From Schizophyllum amplum (taxonomy: Eukaryota; Basidiomycota; Agaricomycetes; Agaricales; Schizophyllaceae), in contig VDMD01000004.1 in the NCBI GenBank assembly GCA_007026445.1, positions 496,001 to 560,000 on the forward strand: a stretch of 64,000 bases of DNA, written 5' to 3'. The position numbers and the translations under genes were made by a program. Below, piece after piece: positions 1 through 11,420 of the stretch. The notes below the pieces were generated by a model. The model was not told the DNA's origin. It did not search any database and worked only from the letters and a program-made list of their open reading frames with translations. How positions within the stretch are numbered: position 1 is the first letter of the stretch; every line of letters begins with the position of its first letter.

Positions 1-1975
1 CGGGCGCCTCTTCGGGGAGAGGATACTTAGTCGAGATGAGAGTGGAAGTGCGTACGATCGTCTCTACCATGAACAAATTCCTGATTGTTTCTCAGGCTTG
101 ACGCAGAAGAGCCTTGACCGGCTCTTCCCAACCGACCAGTCTATGGTAGTCGTCATTGACGACCGAGCAGACGTTTGGTCAGGGGGCATGCAATACTGGA
201 GCCCTAATCTCATCAAAGTTATGCCATGTGCGTCGTCTACTCCGTGGTCTTCAGACTGTACGCTGACACTCCACAGACGACTTCTTCGTTGGCATCGGCG
301 ACATCAACTCCTCCTTCCTACCCAAGATCCAGCCAATTGCGCCGCCCGCACCACCACCAGGTATGTCGTCGACAAGCCCTTCTTGGTGCCGCCATTCATT
401 GCAGCGTATGCAGTCGGTAAACCCCCACGCGACAAACCGCCGATTCCTACTCCCCCTGAGAAAGTAGAGGACAATAGCCAGTCTGCCGTCACCGAGCTTC
501 GCAACCAGGCTCTCGAGGCACAAATGGAGGAGCGACCATTAGCCAAGAAGCAGACCGAGCTCCAGGAGTCGAGCGAAGGGGAGGAGGCCGAGAGTACGCC
601 AGCCCCGGAAGCGTCTCCACCCTCTGACGACGAACAGTCGTCCACGTCGTCCAAGTCGGAGAAGCATCCGCGGAAGGCGCTTCTCAGAAATGACGACTGG
701 GAACTTATAAGGGTCGGCAAGGTGCGTCAGGCGTTTTGATGCATCATCGTATTCATCTCATCAAACAAATGTGTAGCTTCTCGACCAAGTGCACTCGCAA
801 TTCTTCGCCGAGTACGATGCGCGTGTACCATCCACCAAGAAGCGCAAGCTAGGCAGCCAAGATCCCGAGCGCCATAATGTACCCTACGACGTGAAGCGCA
901 TCATCCCCGCCATCCGCTCTTCCGTCTTCCAGGGCTGCAATATCTGCTTCTCCAGCGTCATCCCCCTCGACCAGCAACCCGAAGCCACCGAGGTCTGGCG
1001 ACTCGCGAACATGTTCGGCGCGCGCTGCTCCGCGACCCTAACACCCGACATCACGCACGTCGTCGCGGCGAAGCGGGGCACGGCGAAGGTGGACGAGGCG
1101 CGGCGGCGGGGCAACGTCAAGGTCGTCTGGGTCGCGTGGTTCGGGGACTCCATCGCGCTGTGGCAGCGCATGAACGAGGCGCGATACCTGCTGGACGCGG
1201 AGGAGTCTGGCGCGGAAGCCGCGCCCCCGGAGGATAGGGAAACCGAGGCGCTCGAGGGAGATGCGGTGGACACCGACGACGACATGGTCGGCGGTGACAG
1301 CAAGCTGCACCTTGAGGACGTTAATTGGGATGAACTTGATGCCGAGATCGACGCGGAGCTCGGAGACGAGGACGAGGATGAAGAGTGGTCAGATGAGGCG
1401 GACAGCGAGATTGGGTGCGTACACCGTTTCGGTTTATACGTCTGGAAGACAGTCGCTGATGCAACTCGATGCGCAGGAGTGCGCCGTCTTCGCCCGCCCG
1501 CGGCCAGAAACGCTCGCGCAGCGTCACACCATCAGATGCAGGCTCCGACGTAAGCGGCGCATCCCCACTGGCCAAGCGAAAGAAGCTCGCTGCCGACCGG
1601 ACAGGGTACTCGCCATTGAAGGAGGGCGTCACTGCGGGAGACCTGACGATCGCGGAGGCGAAGGCCGCAGGGAGGTCTACACCGTTACCGAAGGCTAACG
1701 GGAGCGGGTCGAAGGCCTCGACGTCGCGGTCTAGGGCATCCACGCCAGGACCAACATCGCGATCGAGAGCGTCAACCCCGGGCCCGGGAGCCAGGGCATC
1801 TACGCCGAAGGTATCCACGCCGGGATCTGTGCAGGATGATACAGAGGGAAGCACTATGGGAAGCGAGGACGGCGTCGTGGATGATGACTTTCTGCATTCG
1901 TTCGAAGGGGAGTTGGAGGGTGAGTTGGAGGGCGAGCTGGAGGGTGAATTGGGGGATGAGGCAGGGCAGAAGTAG
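1..1975 (+). CDS. FCP1: RNA polymerase II CTD phosphatase FCP1, 3' part
   Basis: FCP1 removes phosphate from the Pol II C-terminal domain in the nucleus so that the polymerase can be reused. The window starts inside the gene, so the DxDxT catalytic motif is missing. What remains reads in frame as exons 1-47, 96-227, 277-360, 405-721, 777-1414 and 1477-1975, giving 571 residues. The end of the FCP homology domain is clear (SMVVVIDDRADVW, then YDFFVGIGDINSSF), followed by a basic linker (ERPLAKKQTELQE). A BRCT domain lies at about 890-1200. The tail is acidic and Ser/Pro-rich, with RASTPGP repeats and a fourfold ELEG repeat just before the stop. All introns are canonical and no frame errors were found. 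Identity is sure; only the 5' part is unseen. Confidence 0.93.
1911..1958 (+). repeat. 12-nt tandem repeat coding (E-L-E-G)n in FCP1
   Basis: Three near-perfect 12-base units (GAGTTGGAGGGT and variants) plus a degenerate fourth unit encode a run of ELEG just before the FCP1 stop codon. In known FCP1 proteins an acidic amphipathic helix at the extreme C terminus binds TFIIF (RAP74). Confidence 0.85.
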
Positions 1976-2526
1976 GTTAGCTTTTCTTGCGGCTCTTAGG
2001 GTCCATTGTGTCGCCGCGATATCCTGGAAGTCGGGTGGTATAGAACTACATAGTTGGATCCCCTAGCGGTAGTTGGGTGGTAGTTGGGCGGCATCCGAAT
2101 CGAAGAACATTGCATATTGTATCGTCCCGGGCCTACTTTGGATCATTTCACACTGTTGTACATGCATGTTCTCTTTCGTAGTGGTGTATATTGGAGAATT
2201 TCTTCTAGATTTACGAGTAACGCACTTGTAGCTGAGCTCCGGAGGAAATGATGGAGGGAGGGAATTTTGTGATCATAGTAATGCCACAAAGCTCCGACGT
2301 CAGCTGGTGCGAAGTTCGGCCCTTCAATCTCAGCTTGAGTTTGCCACACTCACCACTTCCACATTGACACCAAATAGATAGGATTCACGAGTACACATGA
2401 TACAGCAAAGCAAGCGAAGAATGCTACGAAGAACAGGGCCAGTCGTAAACGCAGACAAAACCAAGAAGCGATTCCCAAGATACTGTACAACAAACCGGAC
2501 GCGCAACCCTCAGACAAAGGCCTCCC
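1976..2526. other. intergenic, convergent 3' ends
   Basis: Lies between the FCP1 stop and the stop of the minus-strand Zn2Cys6 gene. Only short ORFs with no recognisable product are present. It probably holds both 3' UTRs. I see no RNA gene or repeat here. Confidence 0.6.
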
Positions 2527-3451
2527 CTACAGTAAAGTGCACGTGGTCGCCCTCGCCAGCGTGAGGCGGACAGGAAGGCGCGGATCGATGCGCACGGGCG
2601 CGCTGTTGCCGACGAAGAAGTCGCCGCGGCTGAAGTTGCGCGTGATGGCGGCGGCCTCCTCCTCGGTGAGGTTGCGCGGGCGCTTGTTGGGGCGGAAGGT
2701 GGATGTGGAGGCGCCGGTGTACTGGCCGTTGTAGTCGTAGTACGGCTGCTGGGTCATGTTGCTCTGGAGCGTGGTATACATGGGCGGTGGCTGGAAGGGC
2801 GGGGCTGGTAGGGGGTGTCAGGTGATTGATCGATGGAGGGTAGAAAGACATACCGGACGCAGAGCCGTTCGTGTCCTGCGGGGCGGCTGGGTGGTATCGG
2901 GGTCGGGGTAGGCGCAGGTGGCGCCGAGGCCGCGTTTCAAGCAGCTCTGGCAGGGGGTGAGTGTTGAGTGACGTGCGATCGGGACATGCATACCTGGCAG
3001 GGGAGGGCCTCACTGCATCTTGTCTTGCCAGAGTGGCATGCGACACAAGCGCGACGAACTGATGGAGCTTTCGCTGAGCCAGGGGTGTTCAACCGAAAGC
3101 CCAGAGAGGCGAAGGAGCTACCGTACGTTTTCGACCGCTGCTGGTGGGGGCCTGGGAGTGGTCCGAGTGCTGGGGATTGGCGTGCGGCGGGGGGTGCATG
3201 ACCTGGTCCTGGGAGAGCGCATGCGGCGGGGGCTGTGCTATCTGGGGGGTGTGTGGGTGGTGGGGGACGCCCTGGGCGTGGGCGGCGAGGTGTTGCTGCT
3301 GTTGCTGCTGATGCTGCTGTATCGCCTCGATTTGGCGCGCGGTGCTCTCGATAACCTCGGGCGAGATCTCATCGACGCTGTGGGTCCCTGTTAGCGATGG
3401 CGGCGATGGCGAGGGGGGCCGGGGCGCCGAACCTGTTCGACATCTCGGCAA
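2527..3451 (-). CDS. Zn(II)2Cys6 transcription factor, small
   Basis: A fungal Zn2Cys6 DNA-binding regulator. Exons on the minus strand are 3451-3127, 3073-2994, 2946-2854 and 2790-2527, in frame throughout, giving 253 residues. The binuclear cluster has spacing CX2CX6CX5CX2CX8C at about residues 118-146 (CVAC, GKTRC, LPC, SC, ATC), and an intron splits it after LPCQ. The N-terminal part is rich in Gln, His and Pro, including a Q run coded by CAG repeats. The tail contains RPNKRPRNLTEEEAAAI, with no fungal_trans middle domain, so the protein is much shorter than classical family members. The start at 3451 is the first Met in the open frame, but a spliced upstream start is possible. It faces the bHLH gene head-to-head. 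Confidence 0.8.
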
Positions 3452-3888
3452 CGGCCACGGTGGCGGACGGACGGACGGGCGGGTGGGCGGACGGCGGTGG
3501 GCGGCGACGGCAACCTAGGCGGACGGACGGCGAGATTGGTTTGCCATCTCGGCGGCATATTCCCACGCACGGACCAGGGTTCTTGGTGGGAACCGCCCAA
3601 GATCCTGCTGTCACCGGGTGCGCTGGCTGTCGAGCGCGTCGTCCAGGCCAGTTGCGGTATAAGAAGGAGTCTCGGAAAGAAATACGAGGTACGCGATGTA
3701 TGGAAGGACATGGACTGTACCGGCGACACGGCCGGCTGGGCGGCCAGGGCACCACTCCAGTACGCCGTGCCGCAGTGGTTGTAGGCGTCTATGGGCGCAA
3801 CGGCGATCAAGCCGGATCCCGGATACCGACATACCCGGTACTAACCACCTCTCTTCCCCCGCACTGCAGATCGGACGCGTTCACGAAG
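3452..3888. promoter_or_regulatory. shared promoter region with GGAC repeats
   Basis: A 437-base region between the divergent Zn2Cys6 and bHLH genes. A G-rich stretch at about 3465-3535 contains repeated GGACGG/GGGCGG units (imperfect microsatellite). The frame upstream of the bHLH start is open by chance of composition. I do not call it coding. Confidence 0.45.
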
Positions 3889-4698
3889 ATGGAGTCCGAC
3901 CACCAAGCACCGCCGCCGCCGCCGATGTCGCCCCCGCCCTTCGACTTTGACTTTGCACTCGATCCCAGTTTCCTCCATCCCGGCGCTTTCTCCCTCCCGC
4001 CCTCCGCCGACCTCTTCAACACGCAGGACAGCCTCCTGTCCACAGACGAGGCCAACGACTTCTTTGGCTTCCTCGATGACTTCCAGGCCATCGATTTCGA
4101 CAACCTTGACCTCCCCGCCAACACCAATCCATGGCCAGAACACCATCACGCCTCGCCGCCGTACTCCAATCCTCACCTGAACACCGCACCCGATCCCTCC
4201 ACCTCACTTCGGCCCCGCGCCGCCAAGACGCGCTCCGCCTCCTCTCGCGGCAGCCTCCAATCTCCCACACACCCATACGCTGGCAGCTCCCATCTCCCTG
4301 ACATCATGGACGGGCCTTCCGCCGGCTCGCCCGAGGTCGACGGCGACGACGCGGACGGCAAGGAAGAGCGCGCCCGGAATAAGGCCGTCCTCACGCAGCC
4401 CCAGAAGCGGCTTAACCACATCATGTCCGAGCAGAAGCGCCGCAACACTATTCGCGATGGCTATGCGCAGCTCATCACCCTCCTCGCGCCCGCAGGCTCC
4501 CAGCCGCTCGACATGCCCACGCGCGGCCGGCCGAAGGGCAGCGGCAGCAAGGACAAGGGAAAGAGCAAGGGGAAGAGCGGCGTGCTGTTCAGGGCGGTGG
4601 AGTACTGTCGGTGGTTGGAGGAAGGACGCGACGCGCTCCAGGCGGAAGTGCTCAGGCTCGAAGCCTCAGCCGGGATCCATCCACGATCATACTCATAG
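3889..4698 (+). CDS. bHLH transcription factor
   Basis: A single-exon gene of 269 residues that starts MESDHQAPPPPP. The N-terminal half is Pro-, Asp- and Phe-rich and looks like an acidic activation region (FDFDFALD, FFGFLDDFQAIDFDN). A basic helix-loop-helix lies at about residues 170-255. Its basic region NHIMSEQKRRNTIRDGY has the Glu and Arg expected for E-box (CANNTG) contacts. The loop is long and Lys/Gly/Ser-rich, and helix 2 is followed by a short leucine-containing coiled stretch (WLEEGRDALQAEVLRL). The open frame continues upstream to 3397, but the Met at 3889 begins the protein-like composition and follows a likely 5' UTR. The target pathway cannot be read from the sequence. Confidence 0.85.
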   Translation: MESDHQAPPPPPMSPPPFDFDFALDPSFLHPGAFSLPPSADLFNTQDSLLSTDEANDFFGFLDDFQAIDFDNLDLPANTNPWPEHHHASPPYSNPHLNTAPDPSTSLRPRAAKTRSASSRGSLQSPTHPYAGSSHLPDIMDGPSAGSPEVDGDDADGKEERARNKAVLTQPQKRLNHIMSEQKRRNTIRDGYAQLITLLAPAGSQPLDMPTRGRPKGSGSKDKGKSKGKSGVLFRAVEYCRWLEEGRDALQAEVLRLEASAGIHPRSYS

Positions 4699-5002
4699 CA
4701 TCCTTTGACACAAGCAGACTCGGAGGTGAATTGTTTCTCACTTCCAACATCATCACTGGGGTGCTGACACAACATGGATACCCCCCGCTACCTTGCCGAT
4801 ACCTCACGCCCTCGCATACTTGTTATCCGCCTGTTTCGCTACGCTCTGCACTCGAAGTTTTCCTGCACACGTCCATCGCACCGACTAGCTGTTACTCATA
4901 AATAGGCATTAGGCGACATGTATATGTACACACGATCCTGCTGTTTGGTATAATTACCACCACCGTCCACCTGTACTACCTCTCGCAACACTTGCTGCCC
5001 CC

Positions 5003-7022
5003 TCAATATGCGCTACCCCCACCCGCCGACTTCCTTGGGTCATTCGCCGCCTCCAATGTGCCATCCTTACTCCTCACAATAACATGACTCGTCGACCCCG
5101 ACACATCCTGACTTGACACATTGTACCCCAACCCCACCAAATACGCCACCGTGCTGTTGTCGAACGGCGTCACGCCCTTCGCCGCCGCGAGCGCGTAGTT
5201 CGCGCCGCCGTCCGTCGCGTTGTAAAGCCCCTCGAACAGCGTGGACTCGCCGAGCTGGTCGTGGAAGCGCGCGGTGTGGACGGCTTGGGTGGCGTTGTAG
5301 CCGCGGTCTAGGTGGAAGTGGAGGTTCTGGAGGGTGGCGGTGATGATGCGCGAGCCGCCCGCAGAGCCGGTGGCGATAACAAGCTCGCCGGTCTCAACGT
5401 CTTCGGCAATGGAGGACGCGATGGAGGACTGGGGGCGCTTGCCGGGGCTGGGAGACGAGTGATCAGTGGGGCGTCTGGGAAGCATACACAGTATGTGATA
5501 CTCACCGAATATAGTTGACGGGGCTGGGTGCGAAGCCAAACGCGTTGGTGAGGCCGGCGAGCTGAAGTCGTCCATCTCGTCGTTGAGAATGATGCCGTCT
5601 TCGGTCATGACCTGAGAGCCCCAGTACAGGTTCACGGTCGTCGTCAGCGACACTGCGCCGCCGTACTCGTCGACGGCAGCAATGTGCGAGGTGCCTAAGA
5701 TCAGAGTCAGCGAGGCCATGCCCCACAATCTACCACGGCCGACTCACCATGGTCATCGAGCACGATGTACTCGTCCGGGTCGTAGTACGATGGCGTGAAG
5801 GTCTCGTCGTCCACAATCAACGACTGCACATCCTCAATCGTGCCCGGCTCCAAGCTAGCCGCCTCCAAGTCCGTGACGTTCGCCGTGAATGCCGGGTCTC
5901 CATATCCCGTACGCTCACCGTACCCAAACTTCGTCGCCTGGATGAGGCGGTGCGTCGTCGCATTGATGTCCGGCTCCCCCAGCTGCGCGCCTCCGTCAAA
6001 GCCCTCGAACACCTTCAGCGCGCTCAGCACCACCGTGCCCGAGCTCGGCGCCACGGTCGAGAAGATGCGCGTCTGGTCGCGGTAGGTGATGTTGTTCGGC
6101 GCGCGCACGAGCGCGGTGTAGTTCGCCAGGTCGTCCGTCGTCAGGATTCCGCCCGTTTCTTGGGCCGCCGCGCTCATCCGCTTCGCCACCGAGCCTTTGT
6201 AGAACCCATCGGGACCCTCAAGGGCAATGATCTCGAGCGCGTCCGCGAAGCGCGTGCGGTAGCACGTCTCGCCCTCCGTCAGCAGTGTCCCGTTCGGTGC
6301 GTACGTCTCCGCCCAAAGTGGGTCCTCGAGCAGGAAAGGGTATGCGTCCGCGTCGAGTGCGGCGGCGAGGTCCGCGGGGACGGCGAAGCCGTAGCGCGCG
6401 AGGCGAATGGCGGGCTGGAACAGCACGGGCCAGGGGAGGCGGCCGTGGCGCTTCCAGAGGAGGTGCCAGCCGGCGATCTCGCCGGGCACACCGACGGCGA
6501 GGCCACCAACCGTAGACGCGGTCGGGTCCGCGCTGTCGACGTACATGGTCTCGTTTGCGGCTGCGGGCGCAGTCTCGCGGAAGTCGATCTGGGAGACGCG
6601 TTAGAGGCGTGGGGAGGTGTGGGGAGGCTAAACGCGTACCGTCTCGTACTCGCTAGGCCCTGAGCGAACGATCATGAAGCCTCCGCCCCCGATGCCAGAG
6701 TGGAAGGCTGGGCGCCTATTTTCAGTCACGCTTCTGCAGATGTGTAGGCTGCACTCACCATTGATCGTGCCCACGCATAGGCCGTCGCAATGATCTATCA
6801 CAGTCAGAAACACCCCAGTGAGAAGGGGGGGGAAGCAAGACATACCGCATCCGCCGCAGACCCACCGACCAGGAGCATCTCTAGCCCTATGTCCGAGCAC
6901 TGTGCGACCTCACTGACCACCGCACCATGCCGTCCAACTCCCACCTGATTCCTCGGCAAGACCGCCGCGCGCGAGAGCGCGATGGACGCGAGGACCGCTA
7001 CCGCAAGACGAGTGGAGAACAT
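5003..7022 (-). CDS. secreted gamma-glutamyltransferase (gamma-glutamyltranspeptidase)
   Basis: Cleaves gamma-glutamyl bonds of glutathione and related compounds. The precursor self-cleaves before a catalytic Thr. Exons: 7022-6846, 6794-6759, 6707-6640, 6588-5748, 5694-5506, 5447-5003. A signal peptide is evident (MFSTRLAVAVLASIAL), followed by GGSAADA, HSGIGGGGF, DFRETAP, and the catalytic TSH after an intron, then the small subunit through SAGGGSAY. The start at 7022 is preferred over 7058, because a TATAAAG box at 7069-7076 is too close to the latter. Two positions need one extra base for the family frame: near 6780 (LCVGTIN is one frame off the preceding IIATA) and near 5553 (FSSP into LTNAFGFAPS). 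Both lie in GGCC, so sequencing error is likelier than a pseudogene. Confidence 0.88.
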
Positions 7023-7068
7023 CGCAGAGACTGACAGGCGCTTGTGCATCAGAGACACGCTTGGCAGG

Positions 7069-7076
7069 CCTTTATA
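7069..7076 (-). promoter_or_regulatory. TATA box of the gamma-glutamyltransferase gene
   Basis: TATAAAGG read on the minus strand, about 47 bases upstream of the preferred ATG at 7022. It supports that start over the in-frame ATG at 7058. Confidence 0.6.
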
Positions 7077-7671
7077 ATGAACGTACGAACGCGTGATGTA
7101 CAGCTATTGACGCGCGGTAAAGAGGCGGCTGGTGCCTAGTACCGCAGCTGTGGACGAGAGGCGCGACGGGGCGATGGGGGCGACGTTGAGCAGGCTGTTT
7201 TGTGAGCGCCGCATTACTTATATACGGGACGAGACCATGTGCTGCAATGACGAGCTCGCATGCGGTGATGTTTCCGGCGGACGGCGGGCCTGATTCGCGC
7301 AGCAGGTGTAGATCGACAGCGTACAAGAGATAAGATAGGCGGACATGTTGAGTGAATAGAGCAGTTCGGGGAGGTTGGAAGGGAGGACGTTAGCTGCGCT
7401 TGCTCATGTTATCCAGCGTCTCGGCGTTCGCCGAGCTGTTGTTCGTCTTCGCGTCGGTCTCTCTCATGTCTGCCGTTGCCGTATATTGCGATCAAATTGC
7501 GACATGCCGCTCGACTCCGTCCACGACCACTTCAAACGCGAGATGAACAAAATCGTTATTTGGATACCTCTGGCGCGACTTACCCCGCAACAACATAGCA
7601 TGGTGAGCCTGCGATACAGTCCGAATGTTTTGACCTCCAAAAGGCCATACCTTGCACCAATTGTGTATACG
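7077..7671. other. intergenic region
   Basis: Between the gamma-glutamyltransferase promoter and the 3' end of the GH16 gene. No coding frame with family features and no repeat was recognised. Confidence 0.5.
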
Positions 7672-8742
7672 CTACACATCGCACACCGTGCCCTCCACCT
7701 CCTTCGCGTACCCGCTGTACATCTCAATCGACCGAATATGCGTGACGGAGTCCGCAGTCGGTGGGCCCGCGGACCAGTACGGGTCACCGTTGGACCACAC
7801 ATTCCAGACGCCTAGGGTTGCCAGGTAGGGGACCTAGAGGAAGGGGACAACAGTCAATATGCGTTACATGGGCAGCCATCAGCGCAGAAGAAAGGATCCA
7901 GTCACGTTCGTCGTATGCTGCACCTTCTGCACACCGTCCACGTAGAACGTAGTGCTTGACTCGGTCCACTGAAATCCTCCTCGTCAGCACACACTTGTAC
8001 AAGCAGGCGGACACTAAGCACGTACGTCAATGCGGTACTCATGGTAGTCCTCCGATGGGTCAAAGTCAAAAGGCACTGCGACGCTCGTCTCGTCGCCGCC
8101 GTCCGTGCCCTGGTTGGTGGCCTAGATGCCTGCAGGGATGACGCTCGGGTGAGCGTCGTCGATGTCAGGATCTCCCAGTCTGTCTCTTGCGAGTCGTCCA
8201 CTGCGAAACAATCAGCCAACCACCCATCCAAGTGCAACCGCTCAACGTGGTCATACTTCACTTACAGTAAAAGAACATCCCCTCGCAAACGCCCCCAGTC
8301 GTGCTCGACTTCAGCACCGTCCTCAGCGAACCGTACAGCGTCGTGTCCGCCGTCACGATCTCCGCGCCGTACACGTACTCCCCGCCGTCGTACGCGCGCA
8401 CCGTGAGGTCGACGGAGCCCGCGCCGAGCGCGACGTTGTCGGGGGAGAAGTAGTGCGAGATGGCGTTCTTTTCGTCGACGGGGTAGTCGCTGATCTGTAG
8501 GCCGAACTGGCTGGGGGGAAAGTGTTAGTGAGGCAGGAATACGAAAGACGAACGAACTTGAGATATCGATACGCACTCAAGATAGCTCTCCGCATTTCCG
8601 CCCGCGGTCGCAGACGAGAAATCCGCCTGGACGAGGGTCGTAAAGCACCAGAAAGCCCGGAGACCTTGTATCCGTCGCATGCGGAGGACGCCGCAAGGGT
8701 GGGCGCGGCAGCGAGGGCGGCGAGAAGGGCGAGAGATGCCAT
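7672..8742 (-). CDS. glycoside hydrolase family 16, secreted, with broken frame
   Basis: A beta-glucan/galactan-type hydrolase of family GH16 with a signal peptide (MASLALLAALAAAPTLAAS). Exons: 8742-8665, 8626-8577, 8510-8266, 8200-8026, 7968-7906, 7833-7672. The catalytic signature ExDxE is present as ETDWE. The C-terminal part is intact (VWNVWSNGDPYWSAGPPTAD). Two frame problems and one stop are visible: after GYKVSG (8627-8664 is either a 38-base intron or holds a missing base), directly after WEIL near 8168, and an in-frame TAG at 8122-8124 where Trp (GI-W-ATNQ) is expected. The gene is either a recent pseudogene or carries assembly errors; the substitution makes decay more plausible here than in its neighbours. 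Confidence 0.72.
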
Positions 8743-8830
8743 TATGACAAGTGCCGTAAGATTCAGGTTGTTCAAGTTGAGCAAGGCAAGCGGGTTATAG
8801 ATGGACGAGCTGAAGCGCGCAGCTGACCCT

Positions 8831-8838
8831 TTATACAA
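8831..8838 (-). promoter_or_regulatory. TATA box of the GH16 gene
   Basis: TATAAAGG on the minus strand, about 90 bases upstream of the ATG at 8742. It overlaps a longer-frame ATG at 8838, which is therefore not the start. Confidence 0.55.
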
Positions 8839-9836
8839 CGCCCAGCGAGGCTGGAAGATGGGGCGCGACGGGGCTGCCGCAACGATGCGCGTGGTACGCC
8901 GCCCTGGGGGCGGCGCTCGAACGAGAGAGATCCACCAAACGTCCGCTCAAACGTTCACCTTGATCAGTGAGACGACGTTTTCCTCAATGGATGGATCGCC
9001 GCGGGCAGGACAGGAGACCAACGGGTCTCTGTGGGCTGGCATAGAGCCCATAGAGCCTTTCGGTGTTGTCGAACGTTGGCTGCCAATACATTCGCTATTC
9101 AGCCTGTTACGGCGGTTCCGTCGTGCATATGAAGTCGAAGCCTCCGAGAAGTTAGGACGTCAAGCAAGGTTGCACCTACATTTCGAAGCTATGGGAGATC
9201 CATAGCAATGATGGACTAGGGATGGAACAGGTAGGAGGGATGGAGAGATGGAAAATGCCATTCCTTGTCCGAAACCGCCGCGAGAAGTCATGAGGGATGG
9301 AGGGGAAAAGTAAGCGACGTAGAGGATCTATGTAGACGGGCGCCCGCGGTGAGTACAAGTTTACTCAGAGAGGCTGGCATTGTACTTACATAGCGGGCCG
9401 AATGCAGTGGGCGTCGTGTGGGCGTCAAGTGAAGAACAATGACTTAAGGGAAGGTACATGTGGCATTACCTACGCAGCGTGCATATTTACTGGCATAGCA
9501 CCTACAGCCACCGAGCTGTTAGGAGCTTGTTAGGAGCCGTCATGACATTGACTGGCCGAAAGCAGAGGAGGACAGCAGAGGACAGGTGACGCACAGTCGC
9601 GCACCTCGGCGTGATTTGATCACTTCACGTCCGAGGCTCTTCGGCCCGAATCGCGTCATACGCACGTGATCCTCCGTTGTTCCCACCCGCCCGCAGTGAC
9701 ATCCGTCGCCCTCGCCGACTTGTTCAACCTCCGACTTACCTTGCCGCCGCCGTCGCCTAGTGCGCAGCCTCACCCTCCGATACACTTATCCTCAACGATA
9801 GACCCATCTTCGACGCCCCCTTCTTCTCTTCCGACG
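8839..9836. other. long divergent intergenic region
   Basis: About 1 kb between the GH16 promoter and SHO1. It contains only short ORFs without family features. Presumably it carries the regulatory region of both genes. Confidence 0.5.
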
Positions 9837-11420
9837 ATGCCTCCCCGCGGGAACGAGGGCCTCGACTTTACGCCCATCATCACCCACTACCTCTTCCTCT
9901 TCACGTCTATCCTCGCGGTTGTGCGTGCATTGGTTTCTTCGGATGCGGAGGACGAAGGCTGATTTTTTTTCTCCATATCTTTGCCTTGTGTGTCTGGATT
10001 GCATCCTGCACCTAAACTTTTCGTGTCGCGCCTCGCCCGAAATCCAGATCGCGTGGTTTACAGCATTCATTGGGCAGATCATTGCCACGGCACGATGTGC
10101 GTTGTCCGTCATGAATTGTGTCGCATAAGCTAACGGTCTTCCTTCCATGCTTGATGATACGCTTTCGTGCTGGTTGACACGCCCCTCCTTCGCATGCTCG
10201 CCCCCTGCTCCTGCGCTCCCTCCCCTTGTATCCTGCCCACGTCCATCCCTTCCCTTGACGCCCCCCTCGATGCACACCCCCAGATGGCAATGGCCCCGTC
10301 GGCACGCTCTGGTTCGCCATCTTCCTTCACCTCTTCCTCATCCTTGGCGTCCTCTACACTCTCGCCTCCGATGCCCTCGCCATGAACCGCTTCCAAATCT
10401 CGGTCTTCGGTGCCGTCGCCCTCGTCTTTGCCGTTAACGGCGCCGACGCCGGCCTCTACTCTTCCGACTCCGCGCTCAACGCGATGGCCGCCGGCTACCT
10501 CATCCTCGCCATGGTCGACATCCTTTGGCTGCTCTTCTTCACCGCGGAGGAGGACAGCTTGACGTTTCACCTGTTCAACCGCCTCGGCACGGGCGGGCTG
10601 ACGCCGCCGTCGCGCCGCAGGAGGGCCCGAAGCGTGCACGGGATGGCGCCGAGCAATGGGTACGCGGCCGGGTACGCGCCAGGCGGGGGGATCAGCTCGC
10701 ACGATGTGGCGGGCTACGACGGCAAGACGGGAAGCGCGTACGATAAGACGGGAAGCGGCGCGTTCAACAACACGCCTAGCGGAGGGTTCGCAAACACGCA
10801 GAGCGGCGCGTACAACAGCACGCCGAGCGGCGGGACGAACGCGCCGCTGAGTGGCGCGTACGACAACAACAAGAGCGCGGTGGGCGCGAACAGCCCACAG
10901 GGCGTGCAGAGCCAGCACAGCTTGGGTGGCGCAGGGAGCGTGCATTCGCCGCAGGACGGGCCCGGGTCGCCGCTGATGGCGCAGGGGGATATGAGCGGCG
11001 CGGGCGCGGGTGGAGAGTTTTTGCCGAAAGCGAAGGCACTTTATGCTTGTAAGTCGTAGACTTTGTTCCCCTCATTAATTCTTGCTTCCCCCCCTCCTCA
11101 TCCAACCTTCCCCCATCAACTCTCCTCGTACCAACACCAAGACTAACTCCCACACCCAGACACGGCGTCGCCGGACGACCCGAACGAGATCTCGTTCGCA
11201 AAGGGCGAAATACTGGAGGTGACGGACAAATCGGGCAAGTGGTGGTCCGCGCGGAAGGCGGATGGGACCAGTGGGAGTGAGTGTCTTCGTTCTACTTTAT
11301 CTCGTGGTTTGGAGCGGGTCGCTGCGGAGAGAGCGAGATATTGGTGGCAGAGACGAGAGACACTCATGCTGACGATCCTTCTCTTCAGTCGCACCGTCAA
11401 ACTACTTGCAAATGTTATGA
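9837..11420 (+). CDS. SHO1: SHO1-like osmosensor, four TM helices plus SH3
   Basis: The plasma-membrane scaffold of the HOG MAP-kinase pathway; its SH3 domain docks the MAPKK Pbs2. Exons 9837-9920, 10048-10096, 10284-11048, 11160-11276 and 11389-11420 join in frame to 348 residues. Four hydrophobic helices fill the first ~130 residues, with [19 protein letters not shown] as helix 1. A long Gly/Ser/Asn/Thr linker follows, with repeated SGG/SGAY/NTPSGG units. The SH3 domain starts at ALYAY and holds [16 protein letters not shown] and [10 protein letters not shown], the typical ALYDY, WW and SNY positions. The two first introns are long for this window (127 and 187 bases). No frame error is present. 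Identity is firm from topology plus the SH3 sequence. Confidence 0.92.

Noticed and set aside
5749..6663. 304-codon plus-strand open frame
   Set aside because: Exactly antisense to the gamma-glutamyltransferase exon; Arg/Val-rich composition of a shadow frame.
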